DNA from: Larix kaempferi | Lineage: Eukaryota; Streptophyta; Pinopsida; Pinales; Pinaceae | Direction: 5' to 3' | Length of the DNA stretch: 64,000 nt | NCBI GenBank assembly: GCA_027924585.1 | Contig: BSBM01000646.1 | Span: 1,113,501-1,177,500 of the forward strand | In this document: piece by piece, positions 32,946 through 45,800 of the stretch | Layout: every line of letters starts with the position of its first letter | Position numbering within the stretch: position 1 is the first letter of the stretch | The notes under the pieces: model-generated | Seen by the model: only the letters and a program-made list of their open reading frames with translations | What the model was told of the DNA's origin: nothing | Databases searched by the model: none | Translations under genes and position numbers: made by a program

Positions 32946-34959
32946 TTCATAATTTGTTTCTTAAAATATTAATATAGATTAATAGGTATGTATATCTTAA
33001 TTTTAGAATTTTATGTAATCTATATATTTTAATTTATTAAAAAATGAGACATAATTAGAAAGAAACTTTAATGTAAAGTTAATATTTAAATAAATTTTAT
33101 TATCATTTAGTGAGTTAATATAAACAGGTGTGTCAATATGTATAGAATTTTATACGATGGGATGAAGAAGAGATTTTTTAGGCTAAATATTATGTGTAAT
33201 CACTCCCATAACTTAGAGCTAGAGTTATATGATAAATTTAATAAATAATTAATACTCTCTTTTATGTACATTAAGATTTTATATCTTTATATATAAAATT
33301 CAATAAAATTTATTTATTTTTATAATATTTTGTATTATGACTATGATACTCTATATCCACATAGTGTATATGATTAAATTGTGGGCGTGATAATTTATTT
33401 TTACAATAATAAATAATTAACTAATATATTGAAATTGAAGTTGAAGGCTTTTAAATATTCTGCTAATTCTAATTATAATGTATTTTTTGATAATTTTAAT
33501 TGTAACTTATTTTTTATTGATATAAAGAGTTTGGGTTCCTTTATTAGTCTCCTCCACTTCATCCTTTTGAACAAGGTTTCTAGAAACTTAGCATACTCCT
33601 TATTCATCATTATCTTTATTCGTCATTAGGTGTCTCAATATTAATGTATACCCCTCTTATCCAAGCTTCTAAAAACTCAACAACTCAACCATGAATTATC
33701 TCAATATTAATGCATACCCCTCTTACCTTAGTTGATGAGAAATGATATATTACTAAAGTTCAAGATATAATATCTTCCTTCTACAAAATATGTTTACTAT
33801 TTTACTATTTGTTTTTTGTTTAGACTTTTATTTTTGGCAAGAAGTTGCTACTTACACATATTCAAAGTAAGTTCCTTGCAACAAAATGGTATGTTGAATA
33901 TTTATCATAAACCCTTATTTTCCATAGAATCACATCTACATCATTTCCATAGGACTAAGCCTCATATGCCTATCGTCATTTGCACTCAGAAGCAATTGTT
34001 GATTGAGACATAGTGCTCAAGAAACTTGCCATATGTTGCAAAAATTGTACCCCTTGTCACATGCAGTCGGTCCTTAAGCAAACTAAATGTTGGTCGCCAA
34101 ATATTCCGTCGCGTATATCTCAAATCGATCGATTGCTTATATGGTTCCAGTTTCATAGATGCCTACTTGCAATGGCCTCCAACTTTGGACCCTTTATGTC
34201 TTATTGACCTTGCACAACAATGGTGATATAACTAGAGATACAAAACTGACAAAGTGGAATAAGAGAACAATCCCTGCAATCCTTCATCTCTGGCTGCGCT
34301 TTACTTCAATTCCAGCCAAAGATTCCATTGCCTTTCTTGAATTTTGTTGAAGTGGGCTGCTTTTATATAAGCCCTTTCATTCCTTCACTAAAGACATATG
34401 CTTTACATAACATGACATTTTGTCAAATTAGGAACACATACGAAATACCTACTGTGCATGCCATGTTGATCACATACTTGCACCCACTCCCGATGAGACA
34501 ACATCTGGAGACGAGGATACCATTCATAACATACATCATGACATGGAGATGAATGAATGCCAAGTTTTTTCAAGATTAGTCTCTACAGGAAATATCCACA
34601 TTAGAAGGAATGTGAATTGCACCATTGTTCTCCTTCGACCGCTATGAAAAAATGCAAGACACTTCATATGTCACACTTTGAAAGAAAGGAAGATGCACAC
34701 CTTCATCCTCTATCCCTTTCACACTTAAAATTGCAATCCTCAATCCATGCACTCCCCCTACCAAACAAAAATACCAACGTTGATTTCCAAGATATTTAGA
34801 GCCAAACTTGATCACTACCTAGTCCTTTATTCTTTTACTCACATATTTATAATTTTTTGTATGACAAATCAATGTACAATTCATTTTACTTGCCATCGAT
34901 TACATGGGTTTCTATTTATTGTTTATTAGTACTCACAAATTTTTTTCCTTTCACTTTCA
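32946..34959. other. AT-rich intergenic stretch, no gene recognised
   Basis: Several overlapping 60-85 codon ORFs in 33.8-35.1 kb lack any motif and occur in all frames, which fits chance in low-GC sequence. Confidence 0.55.
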
Positions 34960-35345
34960 TTGACTACTATCCCTATCATAAATTAACTAGACTTACTTTC
35001 AAACACATAAAATTATATTGTTTGCATACACACAACTTTCTCTCATTTTACAACATATTGAAGTTCTTCTCGATGTTTCATTTCTCTGATTTGAGAGTAT
35101 GCCAGTATTTTTAAATTAAACTAACATACCCGAGGAAGGCCAAAGCTAATAGTATGAGAAAAATAATAAAATAATTTGTTTTTCTTTTATTAATCTATGA
35201 TTAAATATTATGTTGAAAGTATTTATTATGTATGAAAGGCGTAGTGATCAACGAATCGACAATCAACTGCACCGCGACGGCCCAATGCTTTCAACATTTT
35301 GGGGTACAACTGTTTGAGCATTTTTGTGCGAGCTACTCCCAACCC
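34960..35345 (-). repeat. Foldback-family repeat, copy 1
   Basis: Its reverse complement matches 51710-52115 over nearly its whole length, including TTTCAAACACATAAAATTAT, GGCCAAAGCTAATAGTATGA, ATGTATGAAAGGCGTAGTGA and AATGCTTTCAACATTTT. The inner end carries the GAGCTACTCCCAA motif shared with the copy at 40060. Confidence 0.8.
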
Positions 35346-37609
35346 TTCTCGGCCCTTCCAAAGGGTTCTAGCCCTTCCTAGAAGTGTAAAGTTAAAATTT
35401 CCCTTCAAAAAAAAATTAAAATCTGAATTTTACCCTTCCAATAGGAAGGACATAATTTATATCAACATTTTAAAAGAAGGGCAACATTTGAAATTACCCA
35501 TCCATATAAATTTCAATTTCTATGCTGAAATTCCTATGCTATAAAATTCGACTCGTCATTCAAAATATTGGAAATATCATAAATTATACTCATTCACTCA
35601 CTCATGTCATGCACTCACTGCTTAGCTTTGCAAGGTGACGAGTGATGACTGACGACTACGAGGTACTAGCCACTAGGATTTGACTCTGAATACCGAGTCA
35701 CTTCAGGCTAAGATCTAAGGTGTGACAATGTGTCAATGACTATGGTTGTAACAATATAGAACCACTACAAGGCCCAAAACAAGGCCGAAACATTGTGCCT
35801 ACTACCTATGTGAGCCTGGCTACCAATGTCCACTTTTTTTCATCAAAATGAAATTCAAATTGGCGCTTTTATGAGTCTTCTTCTACAAGACTTCATTTAT
35901 TGCATGAATGTAACAGACTCATGACAACTCTAAACAATACTCAATGGCATGCAACTACAAATAATGGCATGCAACTAGAACCACAAACCAAGCAGAGGTT
36001 CATTTATGCATTGATATAGAGAGGTTGCACTAGGCACACAATATGGAGAAACAGTGAGTTAGAAAAAACATTTGGACCAAAGTACCACAATGGTTATCAA
36101 TAAAATTAAAAAAAAAAATTGGCTCAGGAATTGTCTTCAATTTGATGGGTGACATGACCATGATCATGTAATCTCCCTCTGTCCTTCCAATCATATGTGG
36201 TTTCTCACCATGTTTCTCTTCGACACTCGCCACCAAAATAAGTATAAAAATAACATGTTTTTACATCCTTGTCCATTTAAATCCCCATTGCATAGTCATA
36301 AATAAGGATTATTATGCATGCACATCCTCATCTTATAATATCAATTGGGTCAAGGCGTAGAGACGATCATAAATGATCAAATGTGTTAAGACTCAAAGAG
36401 TAAGAGACAACTATAAGTAAGTCTTATATATTAAATTTACCATATAAGTCTTTAATTGACACTATCATCTGAGATTTGACACGTTGGATTGTTGTGATCT
36501 TCTTATCACTCCTTACCAATGTTATTGTAAGGCTTTTTTGATGGTGAAGTCCATAATTTTAAGTCTTCTTCCTCATTCTCATGCCTTTTGGTAAGACAAT
36601 AAGGAGGGCATTGGCTCGCATCAGCATGGAAAATAGTTTCGACATAGAGGTAGATACATTTATTTTTTCACTAAATAACTTAAATTTCATGCCAATGACT
36701 ATGGATTCACCGAATCGTGGATTGGTAAAAAACACATGAAATTTTGGAGCCTCGAGCTCTTAATTACTCATGTATCGAGAATTTTTGCAAATCGAGCCAT
36801 TAACAAACTTCTTTTGTTGTTCTGGTTCAATTTAAAAGTTAGATTGCCGAGACTCAAACATGCAGCGAGTCGCAAGGCTCCAGTTGACTTAGGCTTGATT
36901 CCATTTCCCCTCCATCCCATACCTGTATGTTGTTGCGACAAGTGTTGAACAACAAAATTTGATGCCCATGCCCCTATGATGCTAGCGTTGCTAACTTGCT
37001 TGGTATGGAGGATTTTTTTTTAATGTTTTTTTGAGCTATGTGTTATTTTTTCTTAGGCGCCTAATGTCCATCATTCTTACACCTCTCAAAATTGGATGAT
37101 TTCCCTCTCTCTGGTTTGAATTAAGGTTTTGGTTGGTTTTATATGTATATTTTGGTTGTAGGTTTATTATAGCCTCGTTTTGCTTAGTGGCTTCTTTTTG
37201 TACATAGATAACAATAAGTAATTTTCTCATGGTCCTAGTTTTATTTTAAGACTATATCTAGTTACAACATCTTGCACTATGCATATGATCATGCAGATGC
37301 CCCATTATGGTTATTGCATAGTCTAAATAGTTTTATGTATAATGAAGTGTGGTCTAACTCAAAAAATACAACAAAATAGTTGTTATTTTAATGAACTGTA
37401 AAATTAATGTTACATATATGTCAAATTAATGTGTTCAAATTGAGTTTTATTGAAAAGATACCATTTTATCAATGTAGATATTAAAGACTACTCAATTATT
37501 TAAGATTGTAAAAATTTGGATAAACAATATTTATTTTTTGCAATTTTTGGAGAGAGTTTAGTTAATTTATACCTGTCAATTAAAATACAATTATTTAAAT
37601 TGCGCTTTC
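35346..37609. other. Intergenic stretch, nothing recognised
   Basis: No protein motif, LTR end or tandem array was seen; a 9-A run near 36110 and short ORFs only. Confidence 0.55.
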
Positions 37610-37976
37610 ATCTTTGAACGACTCCAATAACAAATGCCCCTCCAATAAAAATTGAGACCCACCCTTCAAATTTGATCACTCTTCAACTTAATTTAATGAC
37701 AGCAGCCCATTCAATTCAGTGGTGTATATTCAATTCATTTTTTCGTCCGTTAGTGGTGTCCCTTCAACTATACTTTTTAGCCTTTGATCAATATCCGGTC
37801 AATTCATTTTTTTAGTACAGTTGGTTCAGCATCTGGTCTGTCAGTGGTGTCCATTCAATATTATTTGTAAGACCGTGATCGGTGTCCATTTATTATACTT
37901 TTTCGTTCGTTGGGTACATATCTTCCGCTGTGAGAATTGAATGAATGTTGGTGGTCGAATTTAGTCTATGCAGACC
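37610..37976 (-). repeat. Foldback-family repeat, copy 2 (tandem-unit part)
   Basis: Read on the minus strand it carries iterations of a roughly 95-bp unit (GATCA.GGCTAAAAAGTATAGT, then GGACACCACT, GCTGAACC, CTGTACTAAAAAAATGAATTG). The same units occur at 40060-40310 and 51540-51720. It directly adjoins the left arm of the large inverted repeat. Confidence 0.75.
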
Positions 37977-38808
37977 GACAATATCATGTGTATTAGCTTG
38001 GTTCGGCGTAGTTGTGGTGGACCACTACACATTAAATAACCATCTTGTCTTCTGAATGGATGCTGGCGGAATTCAAGTTGCATATGGCTGAGTCGCCGAC
38101 AATACCACTTTTATGGCTGAGGCTTGGGGCCGCGCAGTTGTTGATCGACAACCATGCCTCAAAGTAAAAACGCGTGGAATTTAATCTTTGGCCGTACATT
38201 TTCTTCATACATGTTTGACTAGACCTTCATTACATGCCAAGATTCTACTGTCATTAAATTTAAATTTTGATTTTTAAATGCTTTTTGAACCGCGAACATC
38301 TGAGTAATTTTGATTTTAAAATGCTTTTTGAACCGCGAACATCTGAGTAATTTTGATTTTAAAATGCTTTTTGAACCGCGAACATCTCCTCACTGAGATG
38401 TTCGCGGTTCAAAAAGCATTTTAAAATCAAAATTTAAATTTAATGACAGTAGATTCTTGGCATGTTATGAAAGTCTGGTCAAACATTTATGAAGAAAATG
38501 TACGGCCAAAGATTAACTTCCACGCGTTTTTACTTTGAGGCATGCTGGCCGACCAACAACTGCGCGGCCCCAAGCCTCTCTCTTTCTTTACTTTATGTGT
38601 GGGGTCAATAAACGTGATATTGTCGGCGACTCGGCCATATGCAATTTGAATTCCACCGGCGTCCATTCAGAAGACAAGATGGCCCATTTCTGAAGGGAGA
38701 TGTACTACCACGCGTTTTTCCCATAATGCGTAGTGGTCCACCACAACTACGCCGAGCCAAGTTTATTTCTTTTTCATAGTGTGGGGTCCATACACGTTAT
38801 GTTGTCAA
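37977..38808. repeat. Large inverted repeat (foldback), arms about 410 bp
   Basis: Left arm about 37977-38388 and right arm about 38395-38808 are reverse complements with modest divergence and a 6-base loop (38389-38394). The inner 40 bases (GAACCGCGAACATCTC / GAGATGTTCGCGGTTC) are perfect. The left arm holds extra copies of a 43-bp unit, starting at 38269, 38312 and 38355. Arms share CACGCGTTTTTACTTTGAGG and CTACGCCGA/TCGGCGTAG blocks. No transposase is present. Confidence 0.9.
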
Positions 38809-40059
38809 CCAAGCCTGGAATTTCAAATTTTATGTGGAGGTCAAAAAAAATTTGATGCCGGTTTCAAATTTTTCGTACCTATTATATTACATTTTTTGCA
38901 ACTTCATATACTGTCAGTTTATTTTGATGTTATATATAAATATAACAAAACAAAAATCCATCATTTAAGTGCATAAGAAAATCTCTTAACCTCAAAATAC
39001 ATATCTACTGCACTGCATTGTAAGTCAACAAGACAAAAAGAGTCACATAAAACTTTCATGGCCTGAAATAAAATACACCCAACGAAATAAAAACATAAAA
39101 TTTTAGAAATATCAGTTTTAAGTTCATAAACCTAAATAAAAATGCCATCCAAGACTTCGAGACTTTGCACAGGTTAAAATTAAGTAATTACTCATGACAG
39201 GGGGTCTATTTCTACTATGTTCTTTTGGTAGGAGAGAGCAAAAGGTGGGAGAGATGAAATTAGGAGGGATATGAATTTACTCGTTCAAATCAAGCTCTTA
39301 CAAAATAGGTTTCTTAGTAGTCACACTCAGTAAAATAGGTTCCTTAGTTATCACGCTCAATAAAATCACATTTTTAGCTGGAAGACATAAGTAAGTTTGT
39401 AATTTCTGGTTACAACAAAGTTAAAGCTCAAAATTTCATCATGCGGTGTATCAAAATGTAATCACACTGTGTTTCTTGGAGTGTATCAAAATGTAATAAC
39501 TTTGTATTTTATTCCTTCCTCAATCCAAAAATCCAGCGTGGCTACCAAACGCTATACTAAATGTAACAAGAATGAGCAGTCTCAAGAACCGGAATGGTCA
39601 CCTGCCACACCTCCCAGGCTCCCAGTCCCCCATTGGGGAGTTAGTATTCACCATTGATTGACAAGACGGGGTGTTCAATTTAATAGATTGGTAGTGGGCG
39701 GCGAACCCGACAAGTATTAAGTATATGAGCATCTAAACTGAACGAGCAGTGCAAGAGCGGCACAACATAATGGCCAAGATTAATTACTAAGTACAGGGTA
39801 TAGTATAATAACAAGCATTAAACTTTCTGACGGGAAATGTAAATTCATGGACATCAAATAGACGTTCTGAATATTTTGGTAGTTGTCACGATTGACGTGT
39901 CCATTCCAAATTTAACTGTCAAATACGTGCAAAAATGAAAAAAACGTCCTGTACGCCGTCAAATTCCAGGCCTGTTGTCAACCATTTTCTCATTATATAT
40001 GCTCTGCAACTTGACACTTTATGACAGTATGAGAGAATGTAAATGGACTACAAGATTCT
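38809..40059. other. Intergenic stretch, nothing recognised
   Basis: A short pair of related direct repeats (AATAGGTT(T/C)CTTAGT.(A/T)TCAC near 39305 and 39335) is visible. No gene or element end was identified. Confidence 0.5.
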
Positions 40060-40372
40060 CAGAGCCGAAGAGATGTACCAAACGAACGAAAAAGTATAAT
40101 GAATGGGCACCAATCACGGGCTAAAAAATATTGGTGAAGGGACACCGTCACACCACTGACGGAGAAGATGTTGAAGCGGCTGTACTGAAAAAAAAGAATT
40201 GAATGGATACTGATCACAGGATAGAAAGTATTATTGAGTGAACACCACTGACTGACAAGACGCTGAACCAGCTGTACTAAAAAAGCGAATTGAATGGACA
40301 ATACTGCTCTTTGGGAGTACCTCACAGACAGCTCAAACAGGTGTACACAAAAATTATAATTTTAATGGCGAT
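40060..40372 (+). repeat. Foldback-family repeat, copy 3 (tandem-unit part)
   Basis: Two iterations of the about 95-110-bp unit, each with GATCAC.GG.TA.AAA.TATT, a GGACACC/GAACACC block, CTGTACT.AAAAA and GAATTGAATGGA. The end carries the GGGAGTAC..CACA..CAGCTCAAACAG segment also seen at 51728. Sequence matches copies at 37610 (inverted) and 51540 (direct). Confidence 0.75.
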
Positions 40373-40565
40373 CCCTAAGCATTGAGTTGCAGAGCATTTA
40401 ATGCTGCAGCTCAGTGAGCTTAGGGTACGTTGGATCTGAAGATTCTCCAAATCCAATGGACCCTAAGCATTGAGCTGCAGCATTAAATGCTTTGCAGTTC
40501 AGATCCAACGGACCCTAAGCTCACTGAGCTGCAGCATTAAATGCTCTGCAGTTCAATGCCTAGGG
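40373..40565. repeat. Near-perfect hairpin, arms about 66 bp
   Basis: Left arm 40373-40438 and right arm 40500-40565 are reverse complements with about four mismatches. The 61-base spacer contains a third, shorter copy of the same motif (CCCTAAGCATTGAGCTGCAG). Transcription would give a long stem with a loop holding a further pairing segment. Nothing protein-coding lies here. Confidence 0.85.
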
Positions 40566-40900
40566 CTTGCCAATTTGGCTCTCCAGAGATACTTTTAAGG
40601 ACCGGATTCCAGAATATGATGGGTATATTTTGAAGGTTTGACAAAAACATTTACGAGGGAAATGTACTACCAACTTCCACGCGTTTTGTGTTCGAAGAAT
40701 GGTGGCCGACAACTGCGCTACGCCAAGCTTATCTGGATCAATACACATGATATTGTCAGTCTGCATGGACTAAATTCGACCACCAATCATTCATTCGATT
40801 CTCACAGCGGAAGAGATGTACCCGGCGAACAAAAAAGTATAATGAATGAAAACCGAGGGATCAAATTTGAAGGGTAGGGAGATATTTCACTTTGAAGGGC
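40566..40900 (+). repeat. Foldback-family repeat, terminal part
   Basis: It matches the reverse complement of the left outer part of the large inverted repeat: CTTCCACGCGTTTT, GGCCGACAACTGCGC, GACTAAATTCGACCACCAA, ATTCTCACAGCGGAAGA and CGAACAAAAAAGTATAATGAATG. Confidence 0.75.
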
Positions 40901-42272
40901 TATGATATATTGAACCCTTCCATGCTGACATGTTAAAATAAACTATTCATTTCATTTGAAAATGTAATAATATATTAAAATTTCATTATATATTAAAAAA
41001 AATCTAATCCAATTCTTAATATAGTGATAAAATTTGCATCGTTCCATTTTACAGTTTTTAATAAACAATATCCAACCAAATAATCCATATAAAAGAAATT
41101 TCAAAAACATACAAAATAAAGAAATCAATTGAAAAACATTTATAACTGATGGAGATCGAATCGGCAAGTAATAAAACTTCTAAAGAAAAACCTAGTTTGG
41201 ATGAAAATGAAATACAATCTATACAATGTCCAATGAACATAGAGATCAAAATATACAAAAGAGGGAGTGAATCTAAAAAATATGTTCGTGGATACCAAAA
41301 CTATTTTCTTGAATCACTTTAATAACAAACTTCACTCCTTTCCAAGAAGAAGCAAATAGATACTTATAAAATATCACAACAAAAAACTATTCCCATGGTG
41401 CACATACCTGAAAAATCATTCAGTAGCACGAACAACCCAACCAGTATTGACTCATTGAGCTCCTCTAAGGGAAGGAAGCTCTTAATATATGTTTATCGTC
41501 GCTCAACTCTGTGAACCAGAGGAGAGACATAATCCCCTAGAGGAAATAATCATTAGGGGTGGTATCTTTTTTTGTCTCTAGTGGCGATGTGCACTTATGC
41601 AGGTGGGTAGTGGACTGGTGGTGTTGGGGTGGATGTGCCCTTCCTTTTCTCAGGAAAACCCCCTAGAGTTTGAAGAGGGTATGATATACCCTATGAATGA
41701 ATAGGGAATGAAAGGGTGGAAGTAGCATGAGCAGGGGTCGACGGTGACGATTGAAACAATCTGAGCAAGGGTCGAACTCGATAGTGGAAGCAGCTTGAGA
41801 AAGGGTCAAGAGTTACTTTAGTTCGAACTTGTGATTTCGATAGGAATGGTTTAAGGTACCTCTTCCCCCCGAATCTTAATTTGCAGGCCAAATGATAAGC
41901 TTAGTCAGTCACGATTCTTACAAACACTGATAGTGATATCTAATCATAAGGCAAACTTTTCTCCTATGATTTTAGGGATCCTTTGAGCAGTACATTCATC
42001 TTTGTGTAAATACCAACAGAGCCATCCGAGACAGATGGATGAACTATTCTAGTTGAGTCTCCATATTAACCATTCACATACCTAGCGAAAAAGGAAGTGA
42101 CACACCATATCACTTACCAACATGAATCTCCATGTTCCACTTCTCAATGATGAAGTAAATATTGATTGGAAAGTGATCAAGACACTTGCTTCAACAAGAG
42201 CCTTGATAATTTTGTTTGTTTGGTTTCCTGACCATCTCACTCTATTGAATCTTAGAGCTACCTTGATCTACA
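40901..42272. other. Intergenic stretch left of the Copia element
   Basis: AT-rich up to 41400, then mixed composition. Short minus ORFs (41058-41258, 41691-41891) show no motif. No element ends were found besides the Copia target site at 42268-42272. Confidence 0.55.
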
Positions 42273-42775
42273 TGTTGGTTGTGGAGCCAGATCTTCCAGT
42301 CTCATAGATGATATTGTCTTAGTCGTGCACCTCGGAGGACTGTACACCCATTCTGCATTTTTAGGGGTTCGGGGGCAGCGCCCCCGAGAAAAATTTTTGG
42401 GGCTGTTTTCGCCAGCTGTTTTGCGGGGCCCATGGTTTTGGGTATCCCGTGGTATTTTTCCCATTGTATTTTCCCTATAAAAGAAATACATTGTAATACG
42501 GTTAGGGTTGATGTATTAGGTTTTATGCATTGTAAAGATCTCTAAGATTAGGAGAGAGACTGTAAGACAGTGAAGAGGAAGTGCAGCGGCTGTGCTGCAG
42601 GTTGTATCCCTTCACCTTGCTGGACGGTATTAATAATAAGGACTGGCAAATTCAGTGTGGACGTAGCCCAAGTTGGGGTGAACCACGATATATTTGTGTC
42701 TCTCTTGTAATGTGTGTGTGATTATATTTGCATTTTTGTTTATTGTTATTGCTCTGCGATCCTGTTTTTCTAACA
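42273..42775 (+). mobile_element. 5' LTR of the Copia element
   Basis: 503 bp from TGTTGGTTGTGGAGCC to TTTTTCTAACA. A TATAAAAG box lies at 42476-42483, and a GC-rich GGGGTTCGGGGGCAGCGCCC stretch upstream of it is shared with the solo LTR at 49156-49756. Confidence 0.95.
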
Positions 42776-42777
42776 AT

Positions 42778-42791
42778 TGGTATCGGAGCCA
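42778..42791 (+). other. Copia primer-binding site
   Basis: TGGTATCGGAGCCA lies two bases after the LTR end and matches the initiator tRNA-Met type site with one change (usual TGGTATCAGAGC). Confidence 0.9.
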
Positions 42792-42850
42792 AAGGTCTAT
42801 TTGGCAGATAAACCTGCAGAAAGCTAGGGTTTCTGGTTCGAGTGGGATCA

Positions 42851-45800
42851 ATGGCGGAAGAAGGAAAGTTTAAGGTCGAGAAGTTTAACGGCCAAAACTT
42901 CCAGTTATGGAAGATGCAAATGGAGGACTATCTGTACCAGAAGGATCTATTCCTACTGTTGGGAGGAAGAGCAAAGCAGCTGACGGCCATGAAGGATAAA
43001 GAATGAGAGGTTTTTGACATAAAGGCTCTGGGAACAATACGACTGAGCCTGGCTTCGTTGGTGGCTTTTAATATCTCAAAAGAAACGACAACGGAGGGTT
43101 TGATGAGCGCACTGGTTAAGTTGTATGAAAAACCCTTGGCCTCCAAGAAGGTAATTCTAATGAAGCGTTTATTTAATATGAAGATGTCCGAAGGTGGATC
43201 TGTTACTGATAATTTAAATGAGTTTAATACGGTTACAAATTAGCTAAGTTTTGTAAGTGTGAACTTTGATGATGAGGTTAGGGCTCTTCTAATCTTGTGT
43301 TCATTGCCAGAAAGCTGGAATAGTTTGGTCATGGCTGTAAGTAACTCTGTCTCTGGTTCAAACACCTTGAAATTTAATGATGTTATTGGTGTTATTCTTA
43401 GCGACGAAATGCGAAGAAAAATCACAGGTGAGACATCAGGTAATGCGTTGACCATGGAGAGCAAGGGAAGACAAAAGGAGAGAGGAAAGAGCCAAGGTAA
43501 TCATGGCAAGTCTAAAACGGGCAGATCCAAGTCCAGAATGGGAAAAATAGAGTGTTGGAACTGTGGAAAGAAAGGACATCTGAAGAAAGGTTACAGATCT
43601 CTAAAGAAGAAAGGAGATGCACAGAAGGAAACTATCCAGGAAGCAAATGTAGCAGGTGATGTGTTACAAGATGCTTTGATTCTTGCATTAGATAATACTA
43701 GTGATTATTGGGTAGTAGATTCAGGAGCTTCATGTCATGCTACACCCCACAGGAAATACTTTCATGAGTATGTTCTTGGCGATTTTGGACATGTTTTATT
43801 GGGTGATGATGAGCCATGCAAAATTGTTGGAAAGGGTAAGGTATGGATAAAAGTTAAGAATGGAACTGACTGGCTGTTAAAAGATGTTAGGCATATTTCT
43901 GCTATGAAAAGAAATCTGATCTCAACAGAGCAGTTGGGAGATGGCAGCTGTCTATCTACATTTGGAGAAAAGTGGTGGAAGATCACTAAAAGATCAATGG
44001 TGATAGCAAAATGAGACAGGATAGGTACATTGTATTTATGTCCTCATAATACTGACCATTCTATCTCTTTAGCTTCCACAGGAACAGATACAGCATTGTG
44101 GAATCATAGGCTTGGCCACATGAGTGAGAAGGGGATGCAGATTCTCCACTCAACGAAGTTGCTGCCAGATTTGAAGTAGGTAAGTTTGGAATTCTGTGAA
44201 AACTGTGTTTATGGAAAACAGAAGAGAGTCAGATTTCTCAGGGTTGGGAAACAAAAGAAGAATGAAAAGTTAGAGCTAGTGCATATAGATGTATGGGGAC
44301 TGGCTCAGGTACAATCTCTTGGTGGCTCTCATTATTGTGTTACATTTATTGATGATGCAACTAGGAAAACTTGGGTTTATTGCATTAGACAGAAATCTGA
44401 TGTTTATTGCATTAGACAGAAATCTGATGTGTTTGCTACTTTTAAGAAGTGGAAAGCTTTGGTTGAGAATGAGACAAGGAAAATGTTGAAGTGTCTCAGA
44501 TCTGATAATGGAGGTGAGTACTGCGGCAAGGAGTTTGATAGTTACTGTTCATACCATGGTATTCGTAGAGAAAAGACAGTCCTAGGAACACCACAAGAAA
44601 ATGGTGTGTCAAAAAGGATGAATAGAATGATCATGGAGCGTGCAAGGTGTATGAGACTGCATGCAGGGTTGCCCTTACAGTTTTGGGCGGATGCTGTAAA
44701 TGCTGTTGTTTATTTAATAAATAGAGGACCTTCAAGTGCTTTGGATGGTGGTATTCCAGAGGAGGCATGGACAAATAAAAAGGTAAACTACTCATTTATA
44801 AGAACGTTTGGTTGTGAAGCATTTGTCCATATTGATAAAGAAAATAGAACAAATCTTGAAGCTAAATCCAAGAAATGTACCTTTATTGGATATGGGGTTG
44901 ATGAATTTGGTTATCGCTTATGGGATTATGAAAATAACAAAATCATCAGGAGTAGAGATGTGATATTCAATGAAAAGGTCATGTATAAAGATTAGTTGCA
45001 GGGAAAGAAACAGGAAAAGGAAACCACAGAGTACACCGTACTTGATGAAATTCAATAAAATGAAGTTCCAAAGGTGCGAGAAAATCAAGAACAACAGCAA
45101 GTACCTGAAACTCCTGCAACTACAAGAAGATCTACTAGGTTAAGTAGACTCCCTGAACGATACTCTCCTTTAATGTATTATTTGTTGATGACTGATGCTG
45201 GTGAACCAGAATGTTATGAAGAAGCAATGCAGGTGGAAACTATAAAGAAGTGGGAGCAAGGCATGAATGAAGAGATGGATTCATTGGTAGGAAACCAGAC
45301 TTGGGATCTGGTTTAGTTGCCTGCTGGTAAAAGAGAATTGTAGAACAAATGGATTTACAAGTTGAAGGAAGAAGAAGGAGGCAAGAAGCGGTACAAGGCC
45401 AGACTTGTTGTAAAGGGGTTTGCACAGAAGAAATGTATAGATTTTGATGAAATATTTTCTCCTGTTGTTAAGATGACTTCAATTAGGACTATTTTAAGTC
45501 TAGTGGTGGTAGAAGATTTGCATCTTGAATAGTTACATATAAAAACAGCTTTTCTCCATGGGGATTTGGAGGAAAAGATATATATGCAGTAGCCACAAGG
45601 GTATGAGGTCAAAGGGAAGGAGGATTTGGTATGCAGGTTGAAAAAGAGTTTGTATGGCTTGAAGTAAGCTCCAAGGCAGTGGTATTTAAAATTTGACAGG
45701 TTTATGACATAAAAAGGTTATAGTAGATGTCATTCTGACCACTGTGTTTATTTCAAGAAGCTAGACAATGAAAGATATATTATCTTGTTATTGTATGTGG

